This document shows positions 40,782-49,735 of a stretch of 64,000 bases of DNA, piece by piece. The stretch lies in contig OY253660.1 in assembly GCA_958009055.1 (NCBI GenBank), positions 310,001 to 374,000 of the forward strand, read 5' to 3'. A model generated the notes under the pieces. It saw only the letters and a list, made by a program, of their open reading frames with translations, did no database searches and was not told the origin of the DNA. Position 1 is the stretch's first letter; each line of letters begins with the position of its first letter. This DNA comes from Choricystis sp. odSpoLacu1. Taxonomy: Eukaryota > Chlorophyta > Trebouxiophyceae. Both the position numbers and the translations under genes were made by a program.

Positions 40782-41915
40782 ATGCAGCCCCACCCCGTGC
40801 CCACGCCCGGCCGCGTCCCTCCCCTGGACGCGGCCACGTTGCTCCTTCCTACTCAAGTCGCCTACTTCTCCATCCAGCCTCCAGCCCGCGCCCTGCGCAC
40901 ACTCGATGCCACCGCTCTCACCCCGGTCGCAGCCTTCCCCCTCCCCGCCAACCTGGACGCCGGCTACCCCGACCCCGTGGCCACGGGGGGTGGCGCCCCA
41001 TGGTGTGCCGCCCGCGTGGATGAGGTCGTGGCGTCGTTGATCGCGGCAGGGGTGGACGTCAGCAGCCTGGACGTCGTGTCGTATCGAAACAACCTGCTGA
41101 AAATAGGGGGCACCGTCATCGACACGCGACAAGGAGGCTGGCAGGTGGACGCGATTGCTTTGAAAAGCGCAGGCGATGCCGCCCGCCCGCCCACCGTGTT
41201 CCTGGACATCGTGAGGCCCGTCGAACAGGGCGAACCATACCCCGACGCAGACCGCTATGTTTACTGGGGCTACAACCTGGAGTCCTTGGCCGCGGCTGCG
41301 GGCAGTGGCGCGGCGCCCGCGCCCGCCCGCGTTGACAGGGCCGAGTTTGTGACAGTGGTCACGCGCCACGTGGGCGGGCTCACGTGCGCGATCGCGGGCG
41401 AAACGGACGGCTTTGACAAAACACAAGTCGCCGCCACCGCGCCACCACCACCGCCAGGCGCCCTATGGGCAACACACAACAACACAACCGTCCCGCCCTC
41501 CTCCTACATCGAGCTCAAAACGGTGCGCTGGCCCGCGCCGCACGCGCGCGGCGCGCAAGCGACTCTGTTCAACGTCAAAACCGCAAAATGGTGGTTGCAA
41601 GCCTTTTTGTGCGGCATTCAGACCATTGTTTTAGGCGGTCGAGACGCGGCCGGCTTGTTGACCCGGGTTGATGCCGTACCAGCGGCCGACCTGCCTGGTT
41701 GGTCAGCGTCGAAAGGGGCGTCCTGGACGCCTGACAAAACGATCGCCGTCCTGCACGACGTGCTCCGCTTTTTTGTCGACACCGCGCGCCAGCATGAGGG
41801 CAAGTCGTTGCGCTTTGAGTATGTGCCGTGCCGTGAGCGCGGCCTGCTGGGCCAGGTGACGGTCAGAGCAGTGGAGAGCGACGTCGGCGCGTTGGTGCGA
41901 GCGGCCGGGTTTTGA
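40782..41915 (+). CDS. DXO: DXO/Rai1 family decapping nuclease
   Basis: Single exon, 377 residues. Family motifs in order: VVSYRNNLLKIGG (motif I Arg), YVYWGYNLESL (G-phi-x-phi-E), a later acidic pair (ETDGFD), SYIELKT (E-phi-K, metal/catalytic) and KWWLQAFLCGIQTIVLGGRD. DXO/Rai1 proteins remove incomplete, non-methylated or NAD caps from RNA, and some also degrade 5'-3'. All catalytic motifs seem present, so activity is plausible. It is tightly placed after VMA13 (65 bases) and before the POP4-like gene (74 bases). Confidence 0.86.
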   Translation: MQPHPVPTPGRVPPLDAATLLLPTQVAYFSIQPPARALRTLDATALTPVAAFPLPANLDAGYPDPVATGGGAPWCAARVDEVVASLIAAGVDVSSLDVVSYRNNLLKIGGTVIDTRQGGWQVDAIALKSAGDAARPPTVFLDIVRPVEQGEPYPDADRYVYWGYNLESLAAAAGSGAAPAPARVDRAEFVTVVTRHVGGLTCAIAGETDGFDKTQVAATAPPPPPGALWATHNNTTVPPSSYIELKTVRWPAPHARGAQATLFNVKTAKWWLQAFLCGIQTIVLGGRDAAGLLTRVDAVPAADLPGWSASKGASWTPDKTIAVLHDVLRFFVDTARQHEGKSLRFEYVPCRERGLLGQVTVRAVESDVGALVRAAGF

Positions 41916-41989
41916 GTTTTTTTTTTTTTGTTCACCGTTCACTCCTGTTTTCTTGTTTGACTCATTCAACACTCACACTCCCCCTCCAC

Positions 41990-43260
41990 ATGGCCGGCAC
42001 ATCGCCCGCCGTGTCGGCAGCAAAGCGGCGACGGTGAGATTGAGAGGAGAAGGTGGTGGTGGCCGCCGCATGCGGGGGCCTCACCTGCGGTGCCCGTTGC
42101 TCATGCACACACTCCCTCCCACCAAACACACTTCTCCCAGGCTGGAAGCTCTGGAACGCACCATGCAGGCTGCACGTGGGCAGCGGTCGGCAGGTTAGGA
42201 GGAAGAGGAGTCGTGGGGGGCAGAGTTTTGTTTTGCGGCTAGGCGTGCCGACCTCCCCAGCAAGAACCATGCTCAACACACACACTCACAACACACACAC
42301 TCACTCAGCCACACCGTCGTCGTCCACCGCGCAACGCTCAACCCGCCCGCCGCGCAGTGTCGGCACCAACCGCACCGCGCCGCCGCCCGCGCCGCCGGAC
42401 GCCGCCGACGCCGCCATGTACGCCCCGCTGCAGGGCAGTGTGCTGACTTCCGGCCCTGTGGCCCACATGCTGAAAGTGAGTTGAGAGGCAGGGAATGAAA
42501 CAGGGACCCCAAAAAAACCAAAAAGCAGCCACTTCCAGCGTGCGGCGGTCTCGTGTGCTCCGTGACGCCCCCCGGTCGCGTGGACTTCTGCGACATTCAC
42601 GACGGGCCCTAGTTTTCGGTGGACGCGTTTGAAAGCGCCCCTCGCGCCCACTTCATTGTCTGCTCGCCAACACAAAAATAAAAACACTCCCCCCCCCCCC
42701 CCCCCCCCCCCCAGACGCTGCCCCCACCCTTCCCCACCGACGCCCCCGTCCTGCGCGCCACGCTGGAAGCCCTGGCAGGGACGCGCCCACAAGCGTCATC
42801 GTCATCTCTGCCCCCCGTGCGAGTGCCTGACAAACCGCTGCTCCTCGACAACCCGACCGCGTTGCTGCCAGGTGCGACGCAGCGCGCCGTCACACGGGCG
42901 CTGCCTCGGCCGAGGCGTGAGGCGAGGAAAACCGCGGCTGGTGTGCTCAATGCGGGAGGCAAGGTGGACGCTGCAGCCGTGGCGCGTGTCCAGGCCGCGT
43001 GGTCATCCACCGTCGCCGACGCAGCCGCCCGCGAGGGCGCCACGCCAGCCACCCTGAACACACTGACGATAGCGGGCGCCCCCGTCCACATCACCCGGGC
43101 GACCAACGGGCGCCACGCGGGCGTCAAGGGTGTGTTGGTGGGCGCGTCCCCCTCCGCGTGGCGCGTCGCTGTGCACGGGGGGCGCGTCGTGCGCGTGGCC
43201 CGGCCTGGGACCGCTCTGCGAGTGACTGGACCCGGCATAGAGTGGTGTGTGGAGAGTTAG
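41990..43260 (+). CDS. POP4: POP4/RPP29-like RNase P/MRP protein subunit
   Basis: Exons 41990-42033, 42141-42193, 42309-42475 and 42715-43260 keep frame throughout (270 codons). The N-terminal part is basic and Ser/Pro-rich. The last 70 residues carry an Sm-like Rof/RNase P fold: LTIAGAPVHITRATNGRHAGVKGVLVG, then a strand-rich AWRVAVHGGRVVRVARPGTALRV. This recalls the POP4 pattern (HGA … VG..G….T…F.I). Similarity is by pattern, so the assignment is moderate. POP4 binds the catalytic RNA in tRNA 5'-end maturation. The third intron ends in 24 consecutive C before AG. Confidence 0.6.
42689..42712 (+). repeat. C24 tract at a 3' splice site
   Basis: Twenty-four consecutive C immediately precede the AG of the last POP4-like intron, forming an all-C polypyrimidine tract. 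The run is long enough to be length-variable. Confidence 0.85.
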
Positions 43261-43352
43261 TGTAGGTTTTTTGTGTTGTGCTAGGTCAGGTTTTGTTTAT
43301 CAACAAGTAAAAAGTAAGAAAACATCGATCTCTCTCCCCATTAACACCAGCA

Positions 43353-43601
43353 TCAGCTGACATTCATCATCACCTGCTCCACCACCACCTCGCCCCCTTT
43401 CTTGCACGTGAACACGGCGGGCGGCAGGCGTTCGGCGTCGGCTTTGGTGTAGCAGGCGGACGGCACGGCAGCAGCCACACACCACACGCAGTCAGGGGCA
43501 GCGGTGCAACCCGTCTGGGACAGGCCGTCGCAGCCCGCGGCGGCGGGGTGGGCGGTAAGCAGCAGCAGGAGGGAGAGGAGGGAAAGGAGGGTTGGGTGCA
43601 T
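43353..43601 (-). CDS. small Cys-rich secreted protein
   Basis: Single exon, 82 residues. A signal peptide (MHPTLLSLLSLLLLLTAHPAAAG) is followed by a Cys-rich segment: GCDGLSQTGCTAAPDCVWC, then SACYTKADAERLPPAVFTCK. Spacing C-x7-C-x5-C-x2-C suggests three disulfides and recalls plexin/PSI-like or small inhibitor folds. No family can be named. The remaining C-terminus (GGEVVVEQVMMNVS) is short. Probably extracellular or in the vacuole/ER lumen. Confidence 0.6.
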   Translation of the reverse strand: MHPTLLSLLSLLLLLTAHPAAAGCDGLSQTGCTAAPDCVWCVAAAVPSACYTKADAERLPPAVFTCKKGGEVVVEQVMMNVS

Positions 43602-43889
43602 GGTTGGTTTGGTGTGTGTGCGGGGTTGGGGCGGGAGGGTATATGCGCGGCTTGCTGGGAAGTCGTGTATATGTGACACGCAGCTGCGGGTTTGTGGGTG
43701 TGTGGGCCGTGTGCGAGAGTCGCAGAAAAAAAAGAACAATGGGGAGTGATTGGACAACGACGCTTCACTCGACGTCGGGCGTGCCCTAATGACCCTCAAA
43801 ACCACCGCCCTCTCTCCCTGCGCAGTCTATAGTTTGAAGCTACGCGGCTAACACACACACACACACACATCCCACATCATCTCTACCCA

Positions 43890-45191
43890 TCAACAAAACC
43901 GGCCAGGCGCCACCGCCTCTGCATCCTCCACCCTCCCTCCCAGCACGCCCGCTGCCACAACAGCTGCAGTCACCGGAGCCAGCGTCAACCCCGAACCTTC
44001 ATGCCCTGCGGCAACATGCAGACGGGGCACGCCTGGGACTGGGCCCACGACGGGCACGCCATCCAGTGTGCAAGCAGGGCGCAGGCCAACGCTTGCGTCG
44101 AGGGGCGCCCGCCCCGCCAGTGCCGGCACAAACCGGGTGGCGCGCACCGTTATGGCAGCCACCGCGTCGTCATCAATGGCCGCATCATCTACATCGTCCT
44201 GGCGGGACGACCCGATCAACAGGCGGGCGCCGTCGGGGGAGGGTGCGGCTGTGAAGACGACGCCCAGCGCGCCATCAGTCGGCGTCACCGCAAACGCGCC
44301 GCTCGCTGCCGCCACAGACCCACCATAGTGCGCCGAGTAGGAGGCTTCCATGGTGCCGCGGGACAAGGGTGGGAGACCCGTCGCGTCCACTTCCAACAAG
44401 TGTCCTTTCCTCGCCCCAAACGCGGACGCCCACCAGCCGCCCGCGCCCGATGCAGCCAGCAGGGTGCCAGTCCACGCGCCCGCCGCTATGATGACGGCAG
44501 TGGAAGCGACCATAGTTTCGCCATCGGCCGTGGTCACGCCGACCGCGGCGCCGGTCGAGTCGCGAGTGATCGATGCAACCTCCGTGCCTCCAAGCACAGC
44601 GAACCGCCCACCCCCCACACTCTGACACTCGGCCAGCAGCACGTCGGACGCGCCACGACCATCTATCTGAGCGTCAGACATGAGGCAGACGGCGCCCCCG
44701 CCGGGAGGCAGGGTGGCGAGTGCAGGCTCTTCCATCGCGACGCGGTCCGCACTCCACGCTTCAGCAGTGACGCATCCCGCTCGCCGCAACGCAGCCGCTG
44801 CAACTTCAGCATCCGCATGCCCATCCTCGTGCGGCGCCAGCAGCAGGGCGCCCCGCTGGCGGTAGCTGGCGCAGGTCCACGTGTGCGCCGCGACGTCCGC
44901 CTCCCACAGGCGCTTGGACTCGACGGCTAAACGCCAGCCCGACGTGTCGGGCGGCCTGTGCGCCAACCACAGATACCCCTGACCCGCCCCCGTGGCGCGC
45001 GCGCGGGTCTGGGGGTGCGCGGACGCGGGCGGCGTCCCAGCCGGGTGGCGCTCTGCTTCGACCAGGTTGACGCGCAGGCTGCGGTCGCGGCGGAGCAAGT
45101 GAAGTGATGTATACAACCCTATGACGCCCCCGCCCACGACGACGACGTCGGTGGGGGGTGGAGGGCGTGGTGGAGGGCGGAGAGGCCGCAT
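43890..45191 (-). CDS. FAD-dependent oxidoreductase, DAO family
   Basis: Single exon, 433 residues from ATG 45191. The Rossmann FAD motif VVVVGGGVIGLYTSLHLLRRD starts near residue 16, with VNLVEAE as the ADP-ribose acid. GAGQGYLWLAHRPPD, VIIAAGAWTG and the C-terminal LDGVPVVGPVPGVPRLHVAAGHEGSGLTLAP match glycine/sarcosine/D-amino-acid oxidase family proteins, whose end motif GHxGxGxT(L)AP binds FAD. It presumably oxidises an amine or amino acid; the substrate is not evident. No transit peptide is clear; the Pro/Arg start (MRPLRPPPRPP) is ambiguous. Confidence 0.82.
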   Translation of the reverse strand: MRPLRPPPRPPPPTDVVVVGGGVIGLYTSLHLLRRDRSLRVNLVEAERHPAGTPPASAHPQTRARATGAGQGYLWLAHRPPDTSGWRLAVESKRLWEADVAAHTWTCASYRQRGALLLAPHEDGHADAEVAAAALRRAGCVTAEAWSADRVAMEEPALATLPPGGGAVCLMSDAQIDGRGASDVLLAECQSVGGGRFAVLGGTEVASITRDSTGAAVGVTTADGETMVASTAVIIAAGAWTGTLLAASGAGGWWASAFGARKGHLLEVDATGLPPLSRGTMEASYSAHYGGSVAAASGAFAVTPTDGALGVVFTAAPSPDGARLLIGSSRQDDVDDAAIDDDAVAAITVRATRFVPALAGRAPLDASVGLRPACTLDGVPVVGPVPGVPRLHVAAGHEGSGLTLAPVTAAVVAAGVLGGRVEDAEAVAPGRFC

Positions 45192-45413
45192 TGGAAAAAA
45201 CGCAAGAGGGGTCTCACACCGAAAAAAAACAAAGAAAAAACACCGGCGGTTGGTCACTCGCCGGCTGTGCTGCTGACAGGCACGCACACACCGACTCTAT
45301 CTCTGACCAACAAGAGCGGGAGAGTGTGAGTACGACACAGCACGCGACAGCCGCCCACCAGCATTGGAGCGTCGCGCGCACACGTGCCGGTGCTTCACCC
45401 CCACACACACACC

Positions 45414-47669
45414 ATGGAGACCGGGGACACGTTGTCCCCGTTGCGAGCTGCTGCTCTGCGCAAGGAGCTGCAGAGCGAAGGTGAGAGAGGTGGAGAGAGG
45501 AGGCGGAGGGGAGGAGGGGAGACACACCAGAGATTTCGATGCGCGTCCTGGGGGCCGCGCCCGTGGTCACGCTTTTAGACAACAACTGCACCACACGCTG
45601 CTCTGAGCACCACCACACGCGACGAAGGGAGTTGGGTGTCGAGGCAGCGTGTGAAACGCACGCCGTCGCCCCCCCCACATGCGCGTCGCGCGCGCTTCGC
45701 TCACCTCCTCTTCCACCCTCCCTCTCTAGTCACCCGGTTCTCGCCCTCGTCCCGCGAAAATGATGCCGCCGCCGCCAACGTGCCCACTCCCGGCAGCGGG
45801 CGCGCCGAGTTGAGGCGGCTGCTGGATGCCTCTGTTCGGCGTCGCGCGGCGGCGGCGGCGAGTTCGAGCATGCCGCGGCGGGCGACCGCCGCGCCGCCGC
45901 CGCCGCGGGTGGCCGACCTGTCGCCCGCGCTACAAGCGAGGCTGGCAGCGCTGGCTGCAGCCAGGGCGGCAGACAGGACGGTGGCTGGTGGTGGAGCGAG
46001 TGGAGGTGCGCGTGCGACGGCGCAGGCGCCACCGCCCACCACCACCGCCACACCACCGGCGCGCACACCGCCTGATGCTGCTGCTGCCCCATCATCACGC
46101 CCTGTGTTCCGTCCATCCATCCCCCCCCCCGCATCCGCCACCGCGCAGCACGCGTCGGCGACAGCAGGTCCCGCCGCCGCAGAAGCGCTCTCCGCCTCGG
46201 CCGGCGCCGACGTCGTCGCCGAAGCCGGCCTCAAAGGGCCCGACGCGGACGCCGTCACAGCCGCCCTCAAATCCGCGGCAGCCTCAGCCGCTGCGTCGGG
46301 CCCACCCGGATCCCCAGCCTTCGCTTTCTCCCTCCTCCGTGCCCTCGGCAAAGCCCAGCTGGCCGCCGCCAGAGCCGCGGCCCGCGCCACGCGGGCCACG
46401 TCGCGGGCAGATGCCGCTGAACGCGCCGCCTCGGACGCGTTCACTTCGGCCGACGCGCAGAGAGTGGCGGCCGAGGCGGCGCGCGCAGAGGCGGCGGCCG
46501 CCACTGACGCGGCGCGCGAAGCTGCTGCCGCCCGGCGGGGCGCGCGCGACGCGCTGGCAGATGTCAGCGCCCAGAACGCGAGGTTGGTGGCTGCGCTGGC
46601 TGCTGAGCGTGCGCAGCGTGGCGGTGACGCCGTGGCGTCACCGTTCGCCAACGCTCCTCCGTTTTCGCGTGCGGCCTCCGCCGACCCCTCCTCCTGGGAA
46701 GCCGACCGCGCCGCCCTGGAAGCCGAGCGCGATGAACTACAAGCCCAGTGCGCGTCCCTGGTGGGGCGGCTGCGGTCGCTGCAGGCGAGGGCGTCCGCCT
46801 CGTCGCCCGCGGCGTCGCGTGGCGGACCGTCGCCATCGACCGCGCAGCAGACAGCGCGCGACACATACGCATCACCTGCCAGCACCCGCCACCGCCCATC
46901 CTCCCCGGGCGCCGCCAGCGCTCGCTGGTCGTCAGAGTCGGAGGCCGGCGATGACGCTTACTTCTCGCCCCCGCCCCCGCCTCCTCCGCCCACCGACGCG
47001 CGAGCCGCCGCGCTGGCCTGCAAGTCCAGCGGCAACGCGGCGTTTGCGTCAGGTCGGTATGAGGATGCAGCTGCTGAATACACACGTGGCCTGGGTGTCG
47101 GGTGTGGTGACTCACGCCTCGACGCAGTTCTCCACTGCAACCGCGCGGCCGCGGCTGCCGCCCTCCGCCGCCACATGGACGCCGTCGCCGACTGCTGCGC
47201 CGCGGTGGCCCTGGATCCAGCCTACGCCAAAGCTCGCGCCAGGCGGGCGGAAGCGTATGCCGCGCTAGGGGCGCACGCGGCGGCCGCGGCTGATTTAGAG
47301 GCTGTGGTTGCCGGCAGCGACGTCGCTGCGCGCGCCCCTGCCGCCGCTCGCCTGGCCGAGGTGCGGGCCGCAGCCGCTGCGTCCCATGATGGCGGGCGGA
47401 CGCCCGACCCGTACGCTGTGCTGGGGTTGACGCGTGACGCGTCCGCGGCCGACGTGCGCGCCGCGTTTCGGCGGCTCGCGCTGCGCTTCCACCCAGACAA
47501 GGCGGGCGCGGGGCCCGCGGGCCCGGACGCGGCGGCCTCGTTATTTGCGTTGCTGTCGGACGCGGCTGCCGTGCTGGCAGACCCGATTAAGAGGAAGGCG
47601 CATGATGCGCGGGTGCGGGCGGCAGCCGCGCGCGCGGCACGCGGCGGCAAAACACCGCGCAAGTGGTGA
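45414..47669 (+). CDS. TPR-DnaJ co-chaperone with Ala-rich coiled-coil N-terminus
   Basis: Exons 45414-45480 and 45730-47669 (phase 1) give 668 residues. Residues 30-190 are Ala/Pro-rich and disordered; 220-370 form an Ala/Arg/Glu coiled coil. TPR units start near 450 (AALACKSSGNAAFASGRYEDAAAEYTRGL, CNRAAAAAALRRHMDAVADC, PAYAKARARRAEAYAALG). A C-terminal J domain begins at 586 (DPYAVLGLTRDASAADV…RFHPDK) with an intact HPD. The TPR-then-J order is that of DNAJC7 and plant TPR-J proteins, which hand clients between Hsp90 and Hsp70. The long coiled-coil N-terminus is not part of DNAJC7. Confidence 0.85.
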
Positions 47670-47735
47670 CGAGAGAAAGGAAATACGTTTTTTTGTAACG
47701 ACAGAAAAGAAAACGTCGGCTGCACATATCCATAT

Positions 47736-48884
47736 TCAGACTTCCGCCACGCGGGCGCGCTTGCCGCCGCCCTCCACCCCTGCACGCAGCAGGGAGCGCA
47801 GCACGCGGAACGACATGCGGCCGCCACCGCACGCCGCCGCGCGGCGCGCGGTCTCCAACATCTCCGCCACAAACCAGGGGACGCGACCCGCCTCCACTGC
47901 ATCATTGTAGTCGGCTTCACGCGCCCCCGCCATCTCGGCGCGCGCGTCCGCGGTCCACGACTTGGCGTCGACGGCCGACTTGAAGCGCGGGCCCCACGGC
48001 AGCCTCCCTGTGTACCACTCCAGGAAGACGAGGGCCAGGGATTCCACGTCGTGGGCAGGGCAGGGGGGTTGTTCCTCGGTCAGGGCGGCCAGGGCGGCGT
48101 AGTGGGGGGTGCCCATGAAGGTGGTGCGAGATCGGCGAGTGTGAGGGGAGGAGGAGGCGTCACCATCCTCCGCCTCCTCAACTCCATCAGCCAGCACCGC
48201 CCCCCCAAAATCCACCAGGTACAGCTTGGGACCCCCATACGGCGCCGTGTTGGCGGCCAGGCACATGTTGTCGGGCTTGATGTCGCGGTGGACAACGCCC
48301 GCGGCGTGCACCGACTCGAGCGCGTCGAGGGCGGCAAAGCCCACGTCGCCCAGCAGGCCCGCCCGCTCCCCCTTGGGCATGGCGTGAAACACGCGCCAAA
48401 TGTCGGTGGACAGCAGCTGGGTGGCCATCCACGCGTGGAAGACGGGGGGGGGGGGCGCCGGGCTCGTTGCCATAACCGGCCGCTTTGAACAGGCCGCCGC
48501 CAAAGAGGCGGGGCACGCCCGGGGGGGGGACGGCAGTCGCCGCCTTCAGACAGGCCAGGGCGGCGTGCTCGGTGGCCATGGAGGCCCAGGCAGAGTCGCG
48601 GGCGTCGCCGTCGGCGCGGAGCGGGGTTTTGAAGATTTTCTGTGAGAAGGAAAGGGGGAGGGGAAGAGCACGATGAGAAAACAAACCTCGGACGACCCCC
48701 TTTCTCCCTCGTTGGCCTCCACACACTCACTCACCAGCGCCACCCGGGTGTGGGTGGCCACACACTCGGCCTCCAGGACGCAGCCGTAGGTGCCCGACCC
48801 CAGGAGGCCGAGCACGCGGTGCCCCGCCACGCTGCCCAGCGCCATGACTTCGTCCGCAAAGTCGGAGGGGGTGGGTGGGGCCAT
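47736..48884 (-). CDS. CK1/VRK-like protein kinase (one frame break)
   Basis: Exons 48735-48884 and 47736-48639 (phase 0), about 350 residues. P-loop GLLGSGTYGCV (about 29-39), catalytic loop VVHRDIKPDNMCL, metal-binding DFGG, then FMGTPHYAALAALTEEQP and HDVESLALVFLEWYTGRLPW. The latter is the CK1-type helix F region (DxESL…yl..G.LPW). The frame changes at the G12 run 48444-48455 (between NEPGAPPP and VFHAWMATQLL), as if one base were surplus. Kinase activity looks intact if the frame is restored. The likely role in endocytosis or phosphorylation signalling is not determinable. Confidence 0.82.
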
Positions 48885-49116
48885 GCGGGATGGGTGTGGC
48901 TGGCCCACTGTGTGCTTGGGGACGGGAAGTGGGGGGTGGGTGGGGGTGGGTGAGGCAGGCAAGAGAACGAGAGTCGAGTGTGAGTCGAGTTCCACGCTCT
49001 CGTCTCCCCACTCCCGCCCACACCCCCGTAGCCGCGCCCTCGTGTGTGCGCCTGCCTGTGCTCTCTACTCCTACCTCTTGGGCACAGACGCCCCCACACT
49101 CCCTTCCCCACACACC

Positions 49117-49656
49117 ATGCACGCTCCACCGCCCCTCCCTCAACCCCCCTCGTCCGGGGCTGCCGCCGACGCTACCTCCCTGGCCGCCACCCTCACTAGC
49201 TTTGAACAACAACACAAAGAGATCGGTGGGTGGGAGTCCGAGGGAGAATGAGAGATGGGGGGATACAGGGACGGACGCCGTTTTTCACCCCCCCTCCCTT
49301 ACCCCAAACACCAAGACCGCGCCCTGGCCGATACCACAGCCCACCTGACCGCCGCCACCCGCCGCATCGCCGCCCTGCAACATGAAGTCACCGCCACGGC
49401 GGCCGCGGCGTCGGCCGCCACACGCAACGCGGCCAAAGCCAAAGCCGACGAGGCGGCCGCCCAGGCGCACGCTGCCCGCCAAAATGAGGTCACCAAAAAG
49501 CTGTGCGCCCAGGCTGCAATTGAGCAGAAGCGGGCGACGGATGCTGCGCGCGGGGTGCGGACCGTGCTGCAGTCCCACGCGCGCGCGCTGGTGGGCGTGC
49601 GCGCTGCGATGGTGCAGGCGGCGGAGAGGCGCGGCTTTGTGGCGATGGCTGAATGA
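49117..49656 (+). CDS. coiled-coil protein of unknown function
   Basis: Exons 49117-49225 and 49316-49656 (phase 1) give 149 residues. A Pro/Ser-rich start (MHAPPPLPQPPSSGAAA) is followed by one long alpha-helix with heptads: FEQQHKEIDRALADTTAHL, TRRIAALQHEVTATAAAAS and KADEAAAQAHAARQNEVTKK, ending RRGFVAMAE. No catalytic motifs or membrane segment. Length and form fit a small structural or adaptor coiled coil. I cannot name it. Confidence 0.6.
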
Positions 49657-49735
49657 GTGATGTGTGTGTGTAAAGTGTGATGACGGCACAAAAAAGACGG
49701 GGAAGGGACACACAGTAGAGAGGGAAACACCCTCT

